Below, piece after piece: positions 45,938-56,300 of a stretch of DNA of 64,000 nucleotides (its first letter is position 1; each line of letters begins with the position of its first letter). Source of the DNA: Oscillatoria sp. CS-180 (GTDB taxonomy: Bacteria; Cyanobacteriota; Cyanobacteriia; Phormidesmidales; Phormidesmidaceae); contig NZ_JAQMUB010000081.1 in the NCBI RefSeq assembly GCF_028330965.1, forward strand, positions 186,001 through 250,000. The letters run 5' to 3'. Below the pieces are notes generated by a model. That model ran no database searches. It had not been told where the DNA came from and saw only the letters and a program-made list of their open reading frames with translations. The translations under genes and the position numbers were made by a program.

Positions 45938-47482
45938 ATGGAGATTGTTTGTACTCGGCCTACCTGCCCTCGACCTGAAAATCACTTTGCGGATTTAGAG
46001 AACCCTGGCACGCTAACGACTGTGCAGCAAAAGTTCTGCACGGCTTGTGGCATGCCCCTAATTTTGAGTGGTCGATATTTGCCTGAAAAGCTGCTTGGAA
46101 AGGGAGGATTTGGCGCTGCTTATCTAGCTCGCGATCGCTACACGCCAACCTTGCGGCCCTGTGTCGTCAAGCTTTTTCAACCATCAGGCGATTTGAGTCC
46201 CGATCAAATGCAGCTGGCCCAGTCTCTATTTCAAAGAGAAGCAGCGGTCTTAGAGGATCTGGGCAATAAGCATCGCCAAATTCCAGACCTGTATGCCTTC
46301 TTTCCGCTGATTGTGCCCGGTACTAGCCCAGGCTCCCAAGAAGAATATTTCTACCTGGTGCAGGAATTCATTGATGGCGAGGACTTAGAGCAAACTCTAG
46401 CGCGTCAGGGACCATTTCCCCCAGAAGACATTACTGAAGTTCTGGTCTCTATGCTGAAAGTGCTGAAATTTGTCCATGACAACGGCACTATTCATCGCGA
46501 CATCAAACCGTCCAACATCATGCGCCATCGGAACGGCACGCTGTTCCTGTTGGATTTTGGAGCAGTGAAACAGGTGACGACTGGCCAGGGCAACCCCAGT
46601 GGCAAATCAACGGGCATTTATTCTATTGGCTTTGCCCCACCGGAACAAATGGCAGGCGGTACCGTTTATCCCTCAACCGATCTCTATGCCCTGGCCGTCA
46701 CCTGCATCACGCTGCTAACTGGAAAAGAGGCCGGAGAACTTTACGACTCTTACAACAACACTTGGGCTTGGCGAGCACATGCTCAGATCACCCCCGCGAT
46801 CGCGGATGTTCTTGACCGTATGCTCCAGCCGATTCCCAATCAGCGATATGCCAGCGCTCAAGCCGTCCTGGAGACTTTGCGCCAAGCGACCGCCACGGTT
46901 AGCAAAACGTCCTCCGCCTCTATTAGCCAAACATCAAGTACAGCGACTGGGGGCAGCGCTCAATCCCCTTCCCCCTCAACGTCGATACAAGGCAATCCTT
47001 CCCCCAAGCAGAGATCAGTGCAGCCCAGTACAAGTCCTGGCAAGGCGACAGCTCAGACAACCGGAAAATCCATAGCGAAGTCTCAGGCTCAATCATCCGC
47101 ATCTCAGACCTCCTTGGCATCAACACCTCTCCTGCCATTTCTGGGAGGAGCTGCTTTTACAGGCGTAGAGGGCGGTTTGCTGGCGATCGCCCTTGCAAGC
47201 CTGTTGGGAACAACGTGGCTAGGCAGCGGCACCTGGCTAATTCTGGTCGCCGGGCTGATCCTCTTGCAGGCTCGCCAAGTGATTGAACGATTTGACTTGG
47301 TTATTATTGCAGCATTGACCTTCGGCTTCGTGCTGATTTTGCCGCCTTTGCAGACCGTCTTGGTCGGTACGGCGGCACCTCGTTTGGTGATCGCGGTGAT
47401 TGCCGTAATGGCCGGTCTGATTGCGATCGCGATCGGAACGCTGTTTCGACTGATCTATCGTCTGTTGTCAACGTTGATGTAA
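45938..47482 (+). CDS. Membrane-anchored Ser/Thr protein kinase with N-terminal Cys motif
   Basis: A Hanks-type kinase of 514 aa. The N-terminus has four Cys in a zinc-ribbon-like pattern (Cys5, Cys10, then CTAC at 34-37), common in cyanobacterial kinases. The catalytic domain spans ~45-315: glycine loop LGKGGFGAAYLA, Lys in CVVKLF, HRDIKPSNIM and LLDFGAVK, then APPEQMAGG. A Ser/Thr/Gln-rich linker (~320-400) leads to three to four membrane segments at the C-terminus. All key kinase residues are present, so it should be active. Its TAA overlaps an ATG of the next frame, and a phosphate-binding-type protein follows at once, suggesting a joint signalling role. Confidence 0.9.
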   Translation: MEIVCTRPTCPRPENHFADLENPGTLTTVQQKFCTACGMPLILSGRYLPEKLLGKGGFGAAYLARDRYTPTLRPCVVKLFQPSGDLSPDQMQLAQSLFQREAAVLEDLGNKHRQIPDLYAFFPLIVPGTSPGSQEEYFYLVQEFIDGEDLEQTLARQGPFPPEDITEVLVSMLKVLKFVHDNGTIHRDIKPSNIMRHRNGTLFLLDFGAVKQVTTGQGNPSGKSTGIYSIGFAPPEQMAGGTVYPSTDLYALAVTCITLLTGKEAGELYDSYNNTWAWRAHAQITPAIADVLDRMLQPIPNQRYASAQAVLETLRQATATVSKTSSASISQTSSTATGGSAQSPSPSTSIQGNPSPKQRSVQPSTSPGKATAQTTGKSIAKSQAQSSASQTSLASTPLLPFLGGAAFTGVEGGLLAIALASLLGTTWLGSGTWLILVAGLILLQARQVIERFDLVIIAALTFGFVLILPPLQTVLVGTAAPRLVIAVIAVMAGLIAIAIGTLFRLIYRLLSTLM

Positions 47483-47508
47483 TGGAGTCCTTCTTAGGAG
47501 TAACCCCC

Positions 47509-48597
47509 ATGAGCAGTCAAAAAGAGACTCCCGTTCTGATTGCATCGCTTCTCATCACCGTTGGCTTATTGGGTGGAGGATATTGGTGGCTGACTCGTAG
47601 CGGCAACTTCAGTTTAGGGCCACTCACGGGGACAGGCACTTCCACCCCCGCACCCACTGCACCATCACCGGATTCAGGAGCAGCCCCTACGCCCACTGCA
47701 CCATCACCGGGTTCAGGAGCTGCTCAATTTAGCGATGTGTCCAACGTACCCTCTGGCTTATTCAACTATGGGGGTAGCACGACTTGGGCACCCATTCGGG
47801 GAGCGATCGATCCGCTGATTCAGCAGGCTCAGCCCGACTTTCAGTTACGGTATACGGACCCCATTGGCACCCCCCCTGGCTCAGGTCCCGGCATCCAAAT
47901 GCTTCTGAATAACCAGCTCTCGTTTGCCCAATCGTCACGATCAGTCAGCCCTCAGGAACGTCAACAGGCTGAGCAGCGGGGTTATGCCCTGCGGGAAATT
48001 CCGATCGCTTTGGAGGGACTTGCGATCGCGGTCAACAACGATATGCCCATCGAAGGCATCACCCTCGACCAGCTGCGCAATATCTATCTGGGCAACCTCA
48101 CGAACTGGAACCAAGTAGGCGGCCCTAACCTGCCCATTGTCCCGATTTCGCGTCCTTCTGCAGGCGGTACGGTTGAATTTTTCGTCAGCACGGTGTTGGG
48201 TGGGGCCAACCTGACAGGAACGGTACAGACAGCAGATACCACCACTCAAGCGCTGCGCCTTGTAGACGCCACGCCTGGTGCCATTTATTATGCTTCCGCC
48301 CCAGAAGTTGTGGGGCAATGCACCGTCAAGCCCATCGCCATTGGTCGGCAGCTAGACCAATTAGTGAAGCCCTATGCCGACCCCTACGTGCCACCAGAGA
48401 ACTGTCCCAACCAGCGAAACCAAATCAACAGCGCTGCTCTACTAAGCGGAGACTACCCGTTAACTCGGCGGCTCTTTGTCATCGTCAAAGAAGACGGACA
48501 GTTAGATCAGCAGGCCGGAGAAGCCTATGCCGACCTGTTGCTGACACAGCAGGGACAAGCGCTGCTACAGGAAACGGGCTTTGTGGCCATTCGCTAG
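47509..48597 (+). CDS. PstS-like substrate-binding protein with N-terminal membrane anchor
   Basis: The protein resembles phosphate-type periplasmic binding proteins: FNYGGSTTWAPIRGAIDPLI, a loop with SSRSVSPQERQQAEQRG, IALEGLAIAVNNDMPIEGIT, LDQLRNIYLGNLTNWNQVGG and RPSAGGTVEFFVS, as in PstS/SphX. An N-terminal membrane segment (~10-28) and a Pro/Ser/Ala linker with a 13-aa duplication (TAPSPDSGAAP, TAPSPGSGAA) precede it. The frame is open from an ATG at 47482 overlapping the kinase stop, but ATG 47509 has a good TAGGAG site and is preferred (362 aa). No Pst permease or ATPase genes adjoin, so it may sense rather than import its ligand. Confidence 0.82.
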   Translation: MSSQKETPVLIASLLITVGLLGGGYWWLTRSGNFSLGPLTGTGTSTPAPTAPSPDSGAAPTPTAPSPGSGAAQFSDVSNVPSGLFNYGGSTTWAPIRGAIDPLIQQAQPDFQLRYTDPIGTPPGSGPGIQMLLNNQLSFAQSSRSVSPQERQQAEQRGYALREIPIALEGLAIAVNNDMPIEGITLDQLRNIYLGNLTNWNQVGGPNLPIVPISRPSAGGTVEFFVSTVLGGANLTGTVQTADTTTQALRLVDATPGAIYYASAPEVVGQCTVKPIAIGRQLDQLVKPYADPYVPPENCPNQRNQINSAALLSGDYPLTRRLFVIVKEDGQLDQQAGEAYADLLLTQQGQALLQETGFVAIR

Positions 48598-48671
48598 CGA
48601 TCTCCAGCTACTTTTTACAGGCTGCCTGTCCAGTTTGTCCTATTTCTGTTCCATTCCTTGCGATCCTCCCT

Positions 48672-49877
48672 CTAACGCTGCAAATGCTTCTCAATCATTT
48701 GGATCAGTTCTTCTGGCTGGGGAGGCTTGACCAAAAACTCTGTTGCCCCGGCCAGTCGAGCACGCGCCCGGTCAATCGGCTTGTTTTTCCCTGTGAGGAT
48801 AATAATGGGTGTTTTTTCGAAAACAGGCGTATCCCGTAAAAACTTACAAACGCTGTACCCATCGGCGTTAGGCAACATCAAATCCAACAAGATCAAGCTG
48901 GGTTGATGTTCAATCAGCTCAGAAAACCCCCGCATCGGTTCTTGAATAGTCAATGCCTCATAGCCAGCAGATTCCAATATTTTTTTGAGCGTATGGGCTA
49001 GGACAGGGCTGTCATCAATGCAAGCCACGACAGCTTTGCTTTCTGAGGCATTGGCCTGAGACTTTGGTGGAGCAACAGGAGCCTTGCTCAAGGGAAGCTG
49101 AGGCGACTTCACCTGAGAAACTGCGCTTTGAGAAGAGGATTGAGCTACTGGCACAAATGAGGTGTTAACTCGAATTTGAGGCAATGGGATATCTGGAATC
49201 GATTGAAATTCCAAAAATCCCTTATCGACCAGTGGCAACAGAGACTGGATGAGTTCCGTCACGGACTGACTCTTTTGATCAGCCACATCCCATAACGTCA
49301 GTTTCCCATTCAGATACTGGCTTGGAACGGGCAAACATTCAGTCGGAGCACCCTTCTTGAGCACTGGCGACAGATCAGGACTAAGCCGTTCTAGCTTTGC
49401 AGCCTGCCATTGCTGCTGCATATTCTCAACTTGGCTCAAGGTCATTTTCACTTCCCAAACAGACAGGGCGATGCTGTGACAAGCGCGAGAAATTGAGAGC
49501 GATCGCGGCTGCCAATCACTTTGCAAATGAGACCGATGGCTCAGCTCAAACAAACATTCCTGAGTCACCTTGCGGATTAACAGCTTGGCACGAATCAAGC
49601 TGAGCTGCTGCTGCTGGACACCCTGATCTAAAAGAGCGAGTTGCCAAGTTTTAGGATCGATCGCAGTGAGCGACTCACTAGGCCAATTCCAGTTTGGAAA
49701 AAACTGCTTGAGAACTCGATTCCAGCGTCGGACCGCGTGCAATTGATCCGCCACATAAAGCAATTGCCCCTTCACAAAACTCAGCGTCCATTGAGCATTG
49801 TCATCATTGAGTATTAAATGCCCATCAAAACGCTTATTGGGAGGATCTAATAATTGAGTTAATTCTGTAGGTGTCAT
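48672..49877 (-). CDS. PatA-like response regulator (N-terminal DUF4388-like domain, C-terminal receiver)
   Basis: Cyanobacterial PatA/PixG-type regulators act in phototaxis, pilus motility or heterocyst patterning. This 401-aa protein (from ATG 49877; the longer frame starts at a TTG) has an N-terminal domain (GHLILNDDNAQWTLSFVKGQLLYVAD) of the PatA/DUF4388 type, a middle region, a Ser/Gln/Pro linker at ~245-280, and a receiver from ~284: acidic pair IDDSP, phospho-acceptor Asp332 in LILLDLMLP, Thr362 and Lys384 in LVKPP. It is convergent with the PstS-like gene and divergent from the chemoreceptor, and may be a target of that CheA. Confidence 0.85.
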   Translation of the reverse strand: MTPTELTQLLDPPNKRFDGHLILNDDNAQWTLSFVKGQLLYVADQLHAVRRWNRVLKQFFPNWNWPSESLTAIDPKTWQLALLDQGVQQQQLSLIRAKLLIRKVTQECLFELSHRSHLQSDWQPRSLSISRACHSIALSVWEVKMTLSQVENMQQQWQAAKLERLSPDLSPVLKKGAPTECLPVPSQYLNGKLTLWDVADQKSQSVTELIQSLLPLVDKGFLEFQSIPDIPLPQIRVNTSFVPVAQSSSQSAVSQVKSPQLPLSKAPVAPPKSQANASESKAVVACIDDSPVLAHTLKKILESAGYEALTIQEPMRGFSELIEHQPSLILLDLMLPNADGYSVCKFLRDTPVFEKTPIIILTGKNKPIDRARARLAGATEFLVKPPQPEELIQMIEKHLQR

Positions 49878-51257
49878 TAGTAACAATTAGAACAGTCATA
49901 CGCAGGTCACTGTTTTCGGCAGGATTCAGCAAACGTCTAGATCAAAATAAATCATCGAGATCATCAAGTGAATCAATCAAGCCAAATTGATAATTTGATC
50001 ATTCCTCTCAATAAGACTTTCACCTTCTCAACACAGAAACAGGACGTATTTTTCCGAAATGTATGATTCCAAGATGCAATCTAAATTGCATTCAAAAAAT
50101 TAGTGTTCAAAATCCAAATCCATCGCCTCAACTTTGCAGACCAAATAGTACGAAAGAGACTCAGGTTCCTTGACTGAAGGTGACTTCAACAGTTTAATCG
50201 TACGGTAGAGTACAAAAAGCACTTCTAAAAAACCATGAAATTATCTTTCGCTAGAGCTTAAATCTCATCAATCGAAAAGTGTTTCTTAAAACCCAAAACA
50301 ATCTACCTTAAAGTGGGAATTGAGTTCTTTAAATATCTACAACCCTTCAAAATTAACTTTGCCTTTATTATTTATAAAGATAATGTAAAATCACTGAGGA
50401 GCGACTTCTGAATACAAAATCTTAGATTAAGTTTGTAAGACAGCATGACTCCTTCTTGTCAGGATTTTTGATCTCAGAAAGAAGCTGAAGCCTTTCCAGG
50501 AAAAGTTTTTAGCAGTTTTGTCGCTGTAGACATAAAACTTCTTTTCTGCGGAAAGCTCCAGATTTTTTTTGAATGACTTCTCTAGAAAAGCAGAGCATTT
50601 CCCACTTGTCTCAGTAAAAACAAGCAAGGATTGTTCATGTAGGAAAGGCAGGTGTATCCGGCAAGATCACATTTCTCATGGCTTTTATAAAAGCATCCTG
50701 CTTTCCAATAGATAGGAATGAAGACTTCTTTGGGTGATTTGCTTCTACCGTTAAAATTACACCCTATCTTGCTAATGGTTGACATTAAATGACTTAGTTG
50801 CACTTAGAGACCTCAGATAGTCTTTTTAGCGTCTAAGCTCTCATTTACTGACTCCTGCGTCAGTTAGTTTTAGTTCTCGTACGACGTCTCAGTTTTTGAT
50901 GGTTTTTCCAACCGATTGATCTCTTGCGATGGGTTGGCTTGACTCAAAACGATTTGCAGGATGTCTAAAGCATCGATGAGACGGATTGGCGAATTCACCA
51001 ACAGGTTGGTTCTAGGAATACACGGCTTATTAACTCGCTAAATTGCCAGGATTGTGTCGATGGATATGATGACCGCCACAATTTCTGGAAGCGAACGGGT
51101 TATTCAAGCTGGCATTCCTCGAACTGCATAGCAAACGCCACTCATGGCGTTGCGACAAAAGTCCCATTCTCTCAACTATCAGGGTTGCATCCTACACCTC
51201 GACAGCACCTTCCGTTCAGGTGCGTTCCTTGATGTCTTGTTGTATAGGTCAAGTTCT
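49878..51257. other. Long A+T-rich divergent region before the chemosensory cluster
   Basis: About 1.38 kb without a supportable gene. It looks A+T-rich up to ~50,860; frames at 50427-50627 and 50582-50803 show no coding character. From 51144 the receptor frame is open, but the 38 codons before ATG 51258 look unlike an MCP start. Promoters for the PatA-like gene and the receptor should lie here. Nothing else recognisable. Confidence 0.5.
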
Positions 51258-53147
51258 ATGGTTTCAAATATTTTTGGCGGACTGCAAAAGTTAAAAGTTC
51301 AGCATCAAATACTCTTACTCGTCGTGTTGAGTGCAGCTATTCCCGCTTCACTCGTTGGGTTACTCGGCACAGTTTCTGCCTCAGGTTCCTTATCGACGAA
51401 TGCTGAAAGTACGCTTCAGAAAGCAGTCGAGGATGAAATTGAAGAGATTGACAATTTCTTGAGAGGCGTCAGCAATGATGTGCTGTTCATGAGTAAGCTG
51501 CCGCCGATTCAAGGAATGATTCGTGCCGAGGCTAACGGTGGCACCGATCCTCAGAGTGACGCGACTTATGAAGAGTGGGCTGAACAGCTGCAAGCTATAT
51601 TTGCAGCCAAAATTGAAGATGTGCCGCAGTATATGCAGCTGCGATACATTGATGCAGCAGGCAATGAGTTAGTGCGGGTTGATTCTGTTGATGGGGCTCC
51701 CAGCATCATTCCCAATGCTCAACTCCAGAATAAAGGCGATCGCGATTACTTCATTAGTACAACGTCTCTGTCTGCTGGAGAGATGTATGTTTCGGCTCTG
51801 AACTTAAACCGAGAACAAGGTGCCATCGAAGAACCCTATCGGCCAGTGATTCGATATGCCACTCCCATTGTTGATGAATCAGGTCAGCAGCAGGGCATTG
51901 TCATTGCCAACGTCTTTGGCAATGCTTTTCTAGAGGAGCTTGAGAGTACAGAGACTCAGTATCCCGGAGAAGAATTATTCTTGGTGAATGAATCAGGCTA
52001 TTACTTGTCTCACCCTGATCCAGCCAAAGAGTGGGGATTTGATTTAGGCCATGAAGAAACTTTGGCTAAGGACTTCTCACCCGATGTTGCCGAAGAAATC
52101 TTAAATGGTGATGGGGGACTAATTGACGTTGGAAATTCCATCCTGGCTTACGACGAATTTATTCCCAGTAGCAGTCTGCCTTACACCCTCACGGTGATCA
52201 ATCAGGTCCCCAAGGGCAGCGTTTTTTCCTCAGTCAATTCCTTTAAGCTTCTAGCTGGTCTGACGGTCCTTGTCTCTTTAGGATTAGTCATTCCAGCGGC
52301 GGTCTTCCGGGGTCGGCAGCTGGTGGCCCTGTTAGAAAAATTGGCCGCTAATATTTCTACCTCTAGCCAGGAAATGGCAACCACGATCGCAGAGCAAGAG
52401 CGGATTGCTAGCCAGCAGGCCGCTTCGGTGAATGAAACCACCACCACAATGGATGAGCTAGAGGCCTCTTCGCGTCACGCCGCAGAACAAGCCAATGCCG
52501 CAGTGGAAGCAGCCAAACAGGCATCTTCTGCCTCAGAAGATGGTGCTCAGGCCGTCGGCGAAAGTTTGGAGGGCATGTTTGCTCTGGAACAAAAGGTAGA
52601 GGCGATCGCAGAACAAATTGTCAATCTCAGTGGTCAAACGGGCGAAATTGGCATCATCTCTCAGCTTGTGATGGATTTTGCGAACCAGACCAATATGCTG
52701 GCGCTAAACTCCTCCGTTGAGGCTGTGCGGGCTGGGGAACATGGTAAGGGCTTTGCCGTTGTTGCCAATGAGATTCGTAAATTAGCCGACCAAAGCCAAA
52801 AATCGGCTGACAGAATCAACACCCTGGTGTCCGACATTCAAAAAGCCATCAACGAAACCGTAATGGTGACTGAAGAGGGAACAAAAACTGTGAAAACAGG
52901 CGTGCACATTGCTCAACGCACGGAAGACTCCTTTAAGGAAGTGAAAGGGGCGGTTAATCAGGTCGTGATGAACAACCAGCAGGTATCGCTGAACTTGAAG
53001 CAGCAGGTCGATGCGATCCAGCAGGTCGTGAACGCGATGGAAGTCATCAACCGGGGGGCCAAAGAGACGGCGACTGGTTTGAACCAAACCAAAGTGGCCA
53101 CCGAACAGCTCAATGGAGCAGCCGCAGATCTCCAGCAAATGGTGTAG
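51258..53147 (+). CDS. Methyl-accepting chemotaxis protein, double-Cache-like sensor, no HAMP
   Basis: The receptor has a first membrane segment at ~14-36 (HQILLLVVLSAAIPASLVGLL), an extracytoplasmic domain of ~290 aa with Cache features (YIDAAGNELVRVDS, GDRDYFISTTSLSAGEMYVS, VRYATPIVDESG-like, FLVNESGYYLSHPD), a second segment at ~333-352, and a cytoplasmic coiled coil with the tip LALNSSVEAVRAGEHGKGFAV. No HAMP is apparent: the second segment runs almost directly into a Gln/Ala-rich helix. The open frame extends to 51144, but ATG 51258 (MVSNIFGGLQKLKV) places the membrane segment normally. It is first of a run with cheA, cheB, cheR and cheW. Confidence 0.9.
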   Translation: MVSNIFGGLQKLKVQHQILLLVVLSAAIPASLVGLLGTVSASGSLSTNAESTLQKAVEDEIEEIDNFLRGVSNDVLFMSKLPPIQGMIRAEANGGTDPQSDATYEEWAEQLQAIFAAKIEDVPQYMQLRYIDAAGNELVRVDSVDGAPSIIPNAQLQNKGDRDYFISTTSLSAGEMYVSALNLNREQGAIEEPYRPVIRYATPIVDESGQQQGIVIANVFGNAFLEELESTETQYPGEELFLVNESGYYLSHPDPAKEWGFDLGHEETLAKDFSPDVAEEILNGDGGLIDVGNSILAYDEFIPSSSLPYTLTVINQVPKGSVFSSVNSFKLLAGLTVLVSLGLVIPAAVFRGRQLVALLEKLAANISTSSQEMATTIAEQERIASQQAASVNETTTTMDELEASSRHAAEQANAAVEAAKQASSASEDGAQAVGESLEGMFALEQKVEAIAEQIVNLSGQTGEIGIISQLVMDFANQTNMLALNSSVEAVRAGEHGKGFAVVANEIRKLADQSQKSADRINTLVSDIQKAINETVMVTEEGTKTVKTGVHIAQRTEDSFKEVKGAVNQVVMNNQQVSLNLKQQVDAIQQVVNAMEVINRGAKETATGLNQTKVATEQLNGAAADLQQMV

Positions 53148-53380
53148 CACAAGGACGAAAGCAGCAGCTTGAATTCGATCCTTTACACAGCAGAGACTCT
53201 GGCGTTCCTGTCTGTCTTAAACGCAGGACTGATGCAGCTGAATCCAGCTTTGCCACCCTTGGTCCCAAGTCTGGGAAAGCCGGATATCAACGTCTTCCAG
53301 AAATGGGACGCAAGGAGGCCATGCGTCAGTCCTAAAACTTTGTAGGTACAGCTAGATAAGCCCAACGGTGACTTCCAACC

Positions 53381-56300
53381 ATGATGATTCAAGACGAAGA
53401 GCTGCGGAACCTCTACCAGGTAACGGGCATAGAGCGACTTCAAAAATTACAGATGGGGTTGGTGCAGTTAGAACAGGAGCCTAATGACCAAGAGGTTCTG
53501 GAAGAACTGCGGCGGGAGATTCACAGTCTCAGGGGCGACTCTGACAGTGTTGGAGTCATCGCCATCGTGGAGTTATCCCATCAACTTGAGACCATCATCA
53601 CCGCTATCCAGCGGCAGGAATTGGCGTTTACCTTAGAGGTGAGCGATCGCCTCTATCAAGGTCTTGATGCAGCGGGACAGATTCTCCACGAAGCCGTCTC
53701 CGGAGAATCCGGGGAGGTAGATTTGGCACAGCTGCAGATCCTACTGGGGTCTGTGGTGGATACAGCCTCTCCAGTTCCACCCCATTTTTCTGTGGAGAAC
53801 GCTGCTGTTGGTGGGTCAACAGCAGCGTTCCCAGCGAGCTTGTACATTGCGGATGACGAGCTGCGGGAAATCTATCGCACCACCAGTGAAGGACGATTGC
53901 AGGCCCTATTAACGAATCTCCAACACCTGGAACAGGGTCATGACGAGGCCATCTTGGACGTGCTGCGACGAGAAACCCATAGTCTTAAGGGCGACTCTAG
54001 AGCCGTTGAAGTGGATGCCGTTGCTCAGCTCACTCAAGTTGTTGAAGACATTATCAAAGACATTCAAGGTCAAGCGAGGTCATTCACTCCTGACGTGAGG
54101 TACTGCCTTGGTCAAGGGTTGGAGGATATTCGGCAACTGGTGCAGGAAGCTGTATCAGGGGTGCCTAGCGGCGTTGATGTTGACCAAGCGTTGGAGCGCC
54201 TGACACAGGTGGCGGCAGGAGCGAATGATTCTGTCCCAGGGATGTCTGATGCCATAGAATCAGGTTCTCCATCGTTCGTCAGCGCGATCGCGGATGATGA
54301 ACTGCGCGACATTTTCCGTACCACCAGCGAAGAACGGCTTCAGCAGTTAGAAACAAACTTACTGTATCTGGAAAAACATCCTCAGGATGGAGCCACGCTG
54401 GCAGCCTTGATGCGGGAAGCTCACAGCTTGAAAGGAGACTCTAGAAGTGCTGGGGTTGACTCCGTAGAAGGCTTGGCTCACGCCCTCGAAGATGTGCTTA
54501 CAAGCGTGCAGCGTCAGGAACTTGAACTTGACCCAGCGATCTGCGATCGCCTCTATCAAGGGCTAGATGCAATGGGGCAGCTGGTACAGGAAGCCGTCAC
54601 GGGTGAACCCGCCCACGTTAATACGGAGCATCTCTTAGCCGCCCTCCGAGAAACGCTTCCTCCGCTAGACACCCAAGAGTCGGAAACTGAGCCGCTTTCT
54701 GCCCCTCTAACTGAAACGGCAACCTCCCTAACACGACCTGAGCCACCCCTGCGCAGGACAGAAGATATTGCCCAAATTGACACTGTGCGGGTACAGACCC
54801 GCGAACTGGATGTCTTGATGGCTCAGGTAGAAGAATTGGCGGTGACTCGTATTCAAGTCGCTCAGACCTCTGCTCAAACAAATCAGTTAATAGATCTATG
54901 GGAGGCGTGGAAAACGAGCGAGAACGAAGAACTCGACCCTGAAGAGCTGACTTATGAAGAGCGCTTAGAAAACCTGCTAATGTCCCTGCGTTCAACGATT
55001 CAGGACAATAGCAGCAAGCTAGAGCTGGTCGCAGAAGACCTACGGGATCGGATACGCAAACTACAGCTGATTCCCTTATCTATGTTGTTTCAGCCATTGC
55101 CGCGAGTCGTGCGCGATCTGGCCAAGCAACAATCGAAAGCGGTCAATTTGATTCTCGAAGGCGAAGACAATTCTGCCGACAAACGACTCTTGCAAGGTAT
55201 CAAAGATGCTTTAATGCACCTCGTTCGAAATGCGATCGATCACGGCATTGAACCACCCAAAGACCGCATCGCTGCGGGCAAACCTGAGACAGCTACCCTG
55301 CGGGTAAAGGCTCATCAAACGGCTATCAGCCTCATGATTGAAATCTCTGATGACGGCCGAGGTCTAGACACTGAGCAGATTAAACGGACGGCAATCAAGC
55401 GACGACTCTATCGTCCTGAAGAGTTGGAAACAATGTCGGTCAGTCAAATCCAGCGACTCATTTTGGCGCCTGGTTTTTCAACTCGCAGCTTTATTACTGA
55501 AATCTCAGGCCGGGGCGTTGGACTCGATGTGGTGCAGACCCAAGTCGAAAAACTGAAAGGTAGCATCCAAATCGACTCTGTGCCCGGTCAAGGCTGTACG
55601 TTTCGTCTACAGCTCAGTACCGCTCTCAGCACGGCTAATGTATTACTGGTCAAAACCCAAGGCATTTCCCTAGCTCTACCTATCGACTTCCTACAAACAT
55701 CTCTCCTGGTTTCTCCGGAGCAGATCGTTACAGAAGATGGACAAGACACCCTAGTTATCGACAATCAGACTATTCCGGTTGCGAATCTGATCGATGTTCT
55801 AGAACTACGTAATTCTCCAATTTATAACTGGGTGGCCCGTCCTGCTCCAATGACTGGCGATCGCCGGCCCTGCATCCTGATTAAAGTCGGTAACGAGCAA
55901 GCCGGATTTTTTGTGGACGAATTAGTTGACCAGCGGGAGGTGGTGAGCAAAGCACTCAGTCCAATTCTCAAACGGGTGCCCAACGTAACAGGAGCGACCA
56001 TTTTGGGGACGGGTGAGATCTGCATGATTCTCAACCCATCCGACCTTCTGAAATCATTACAGCAACAGTCCCTCTCAGAAACCGTAACTCCACCTCAGCC
56101 AGAGACCACACGACAATCCGTCATTCTGCTGGTCGAAGATTCCCCCACGGTGCGGACCCAGGAAAAACGGCTGTTTGAGAAAGCTGGGTATGAGGTCGTT
56201 ACCGCTAGGAATGGTCGAGAGGGATATAACACCCTCAAAACAGGCAAGTTTGATGCGATCGTGTCCGATGTGGAAATGCCTCACTTGGATGGGTTCTCCT

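Noticed and set aside
49980-50810. Small ORFs in the A+T-rich region before the chemosensory genes
   Set aside because: Composition and lack of ribosome sites suggest chance frames in A+T-rich DNA.
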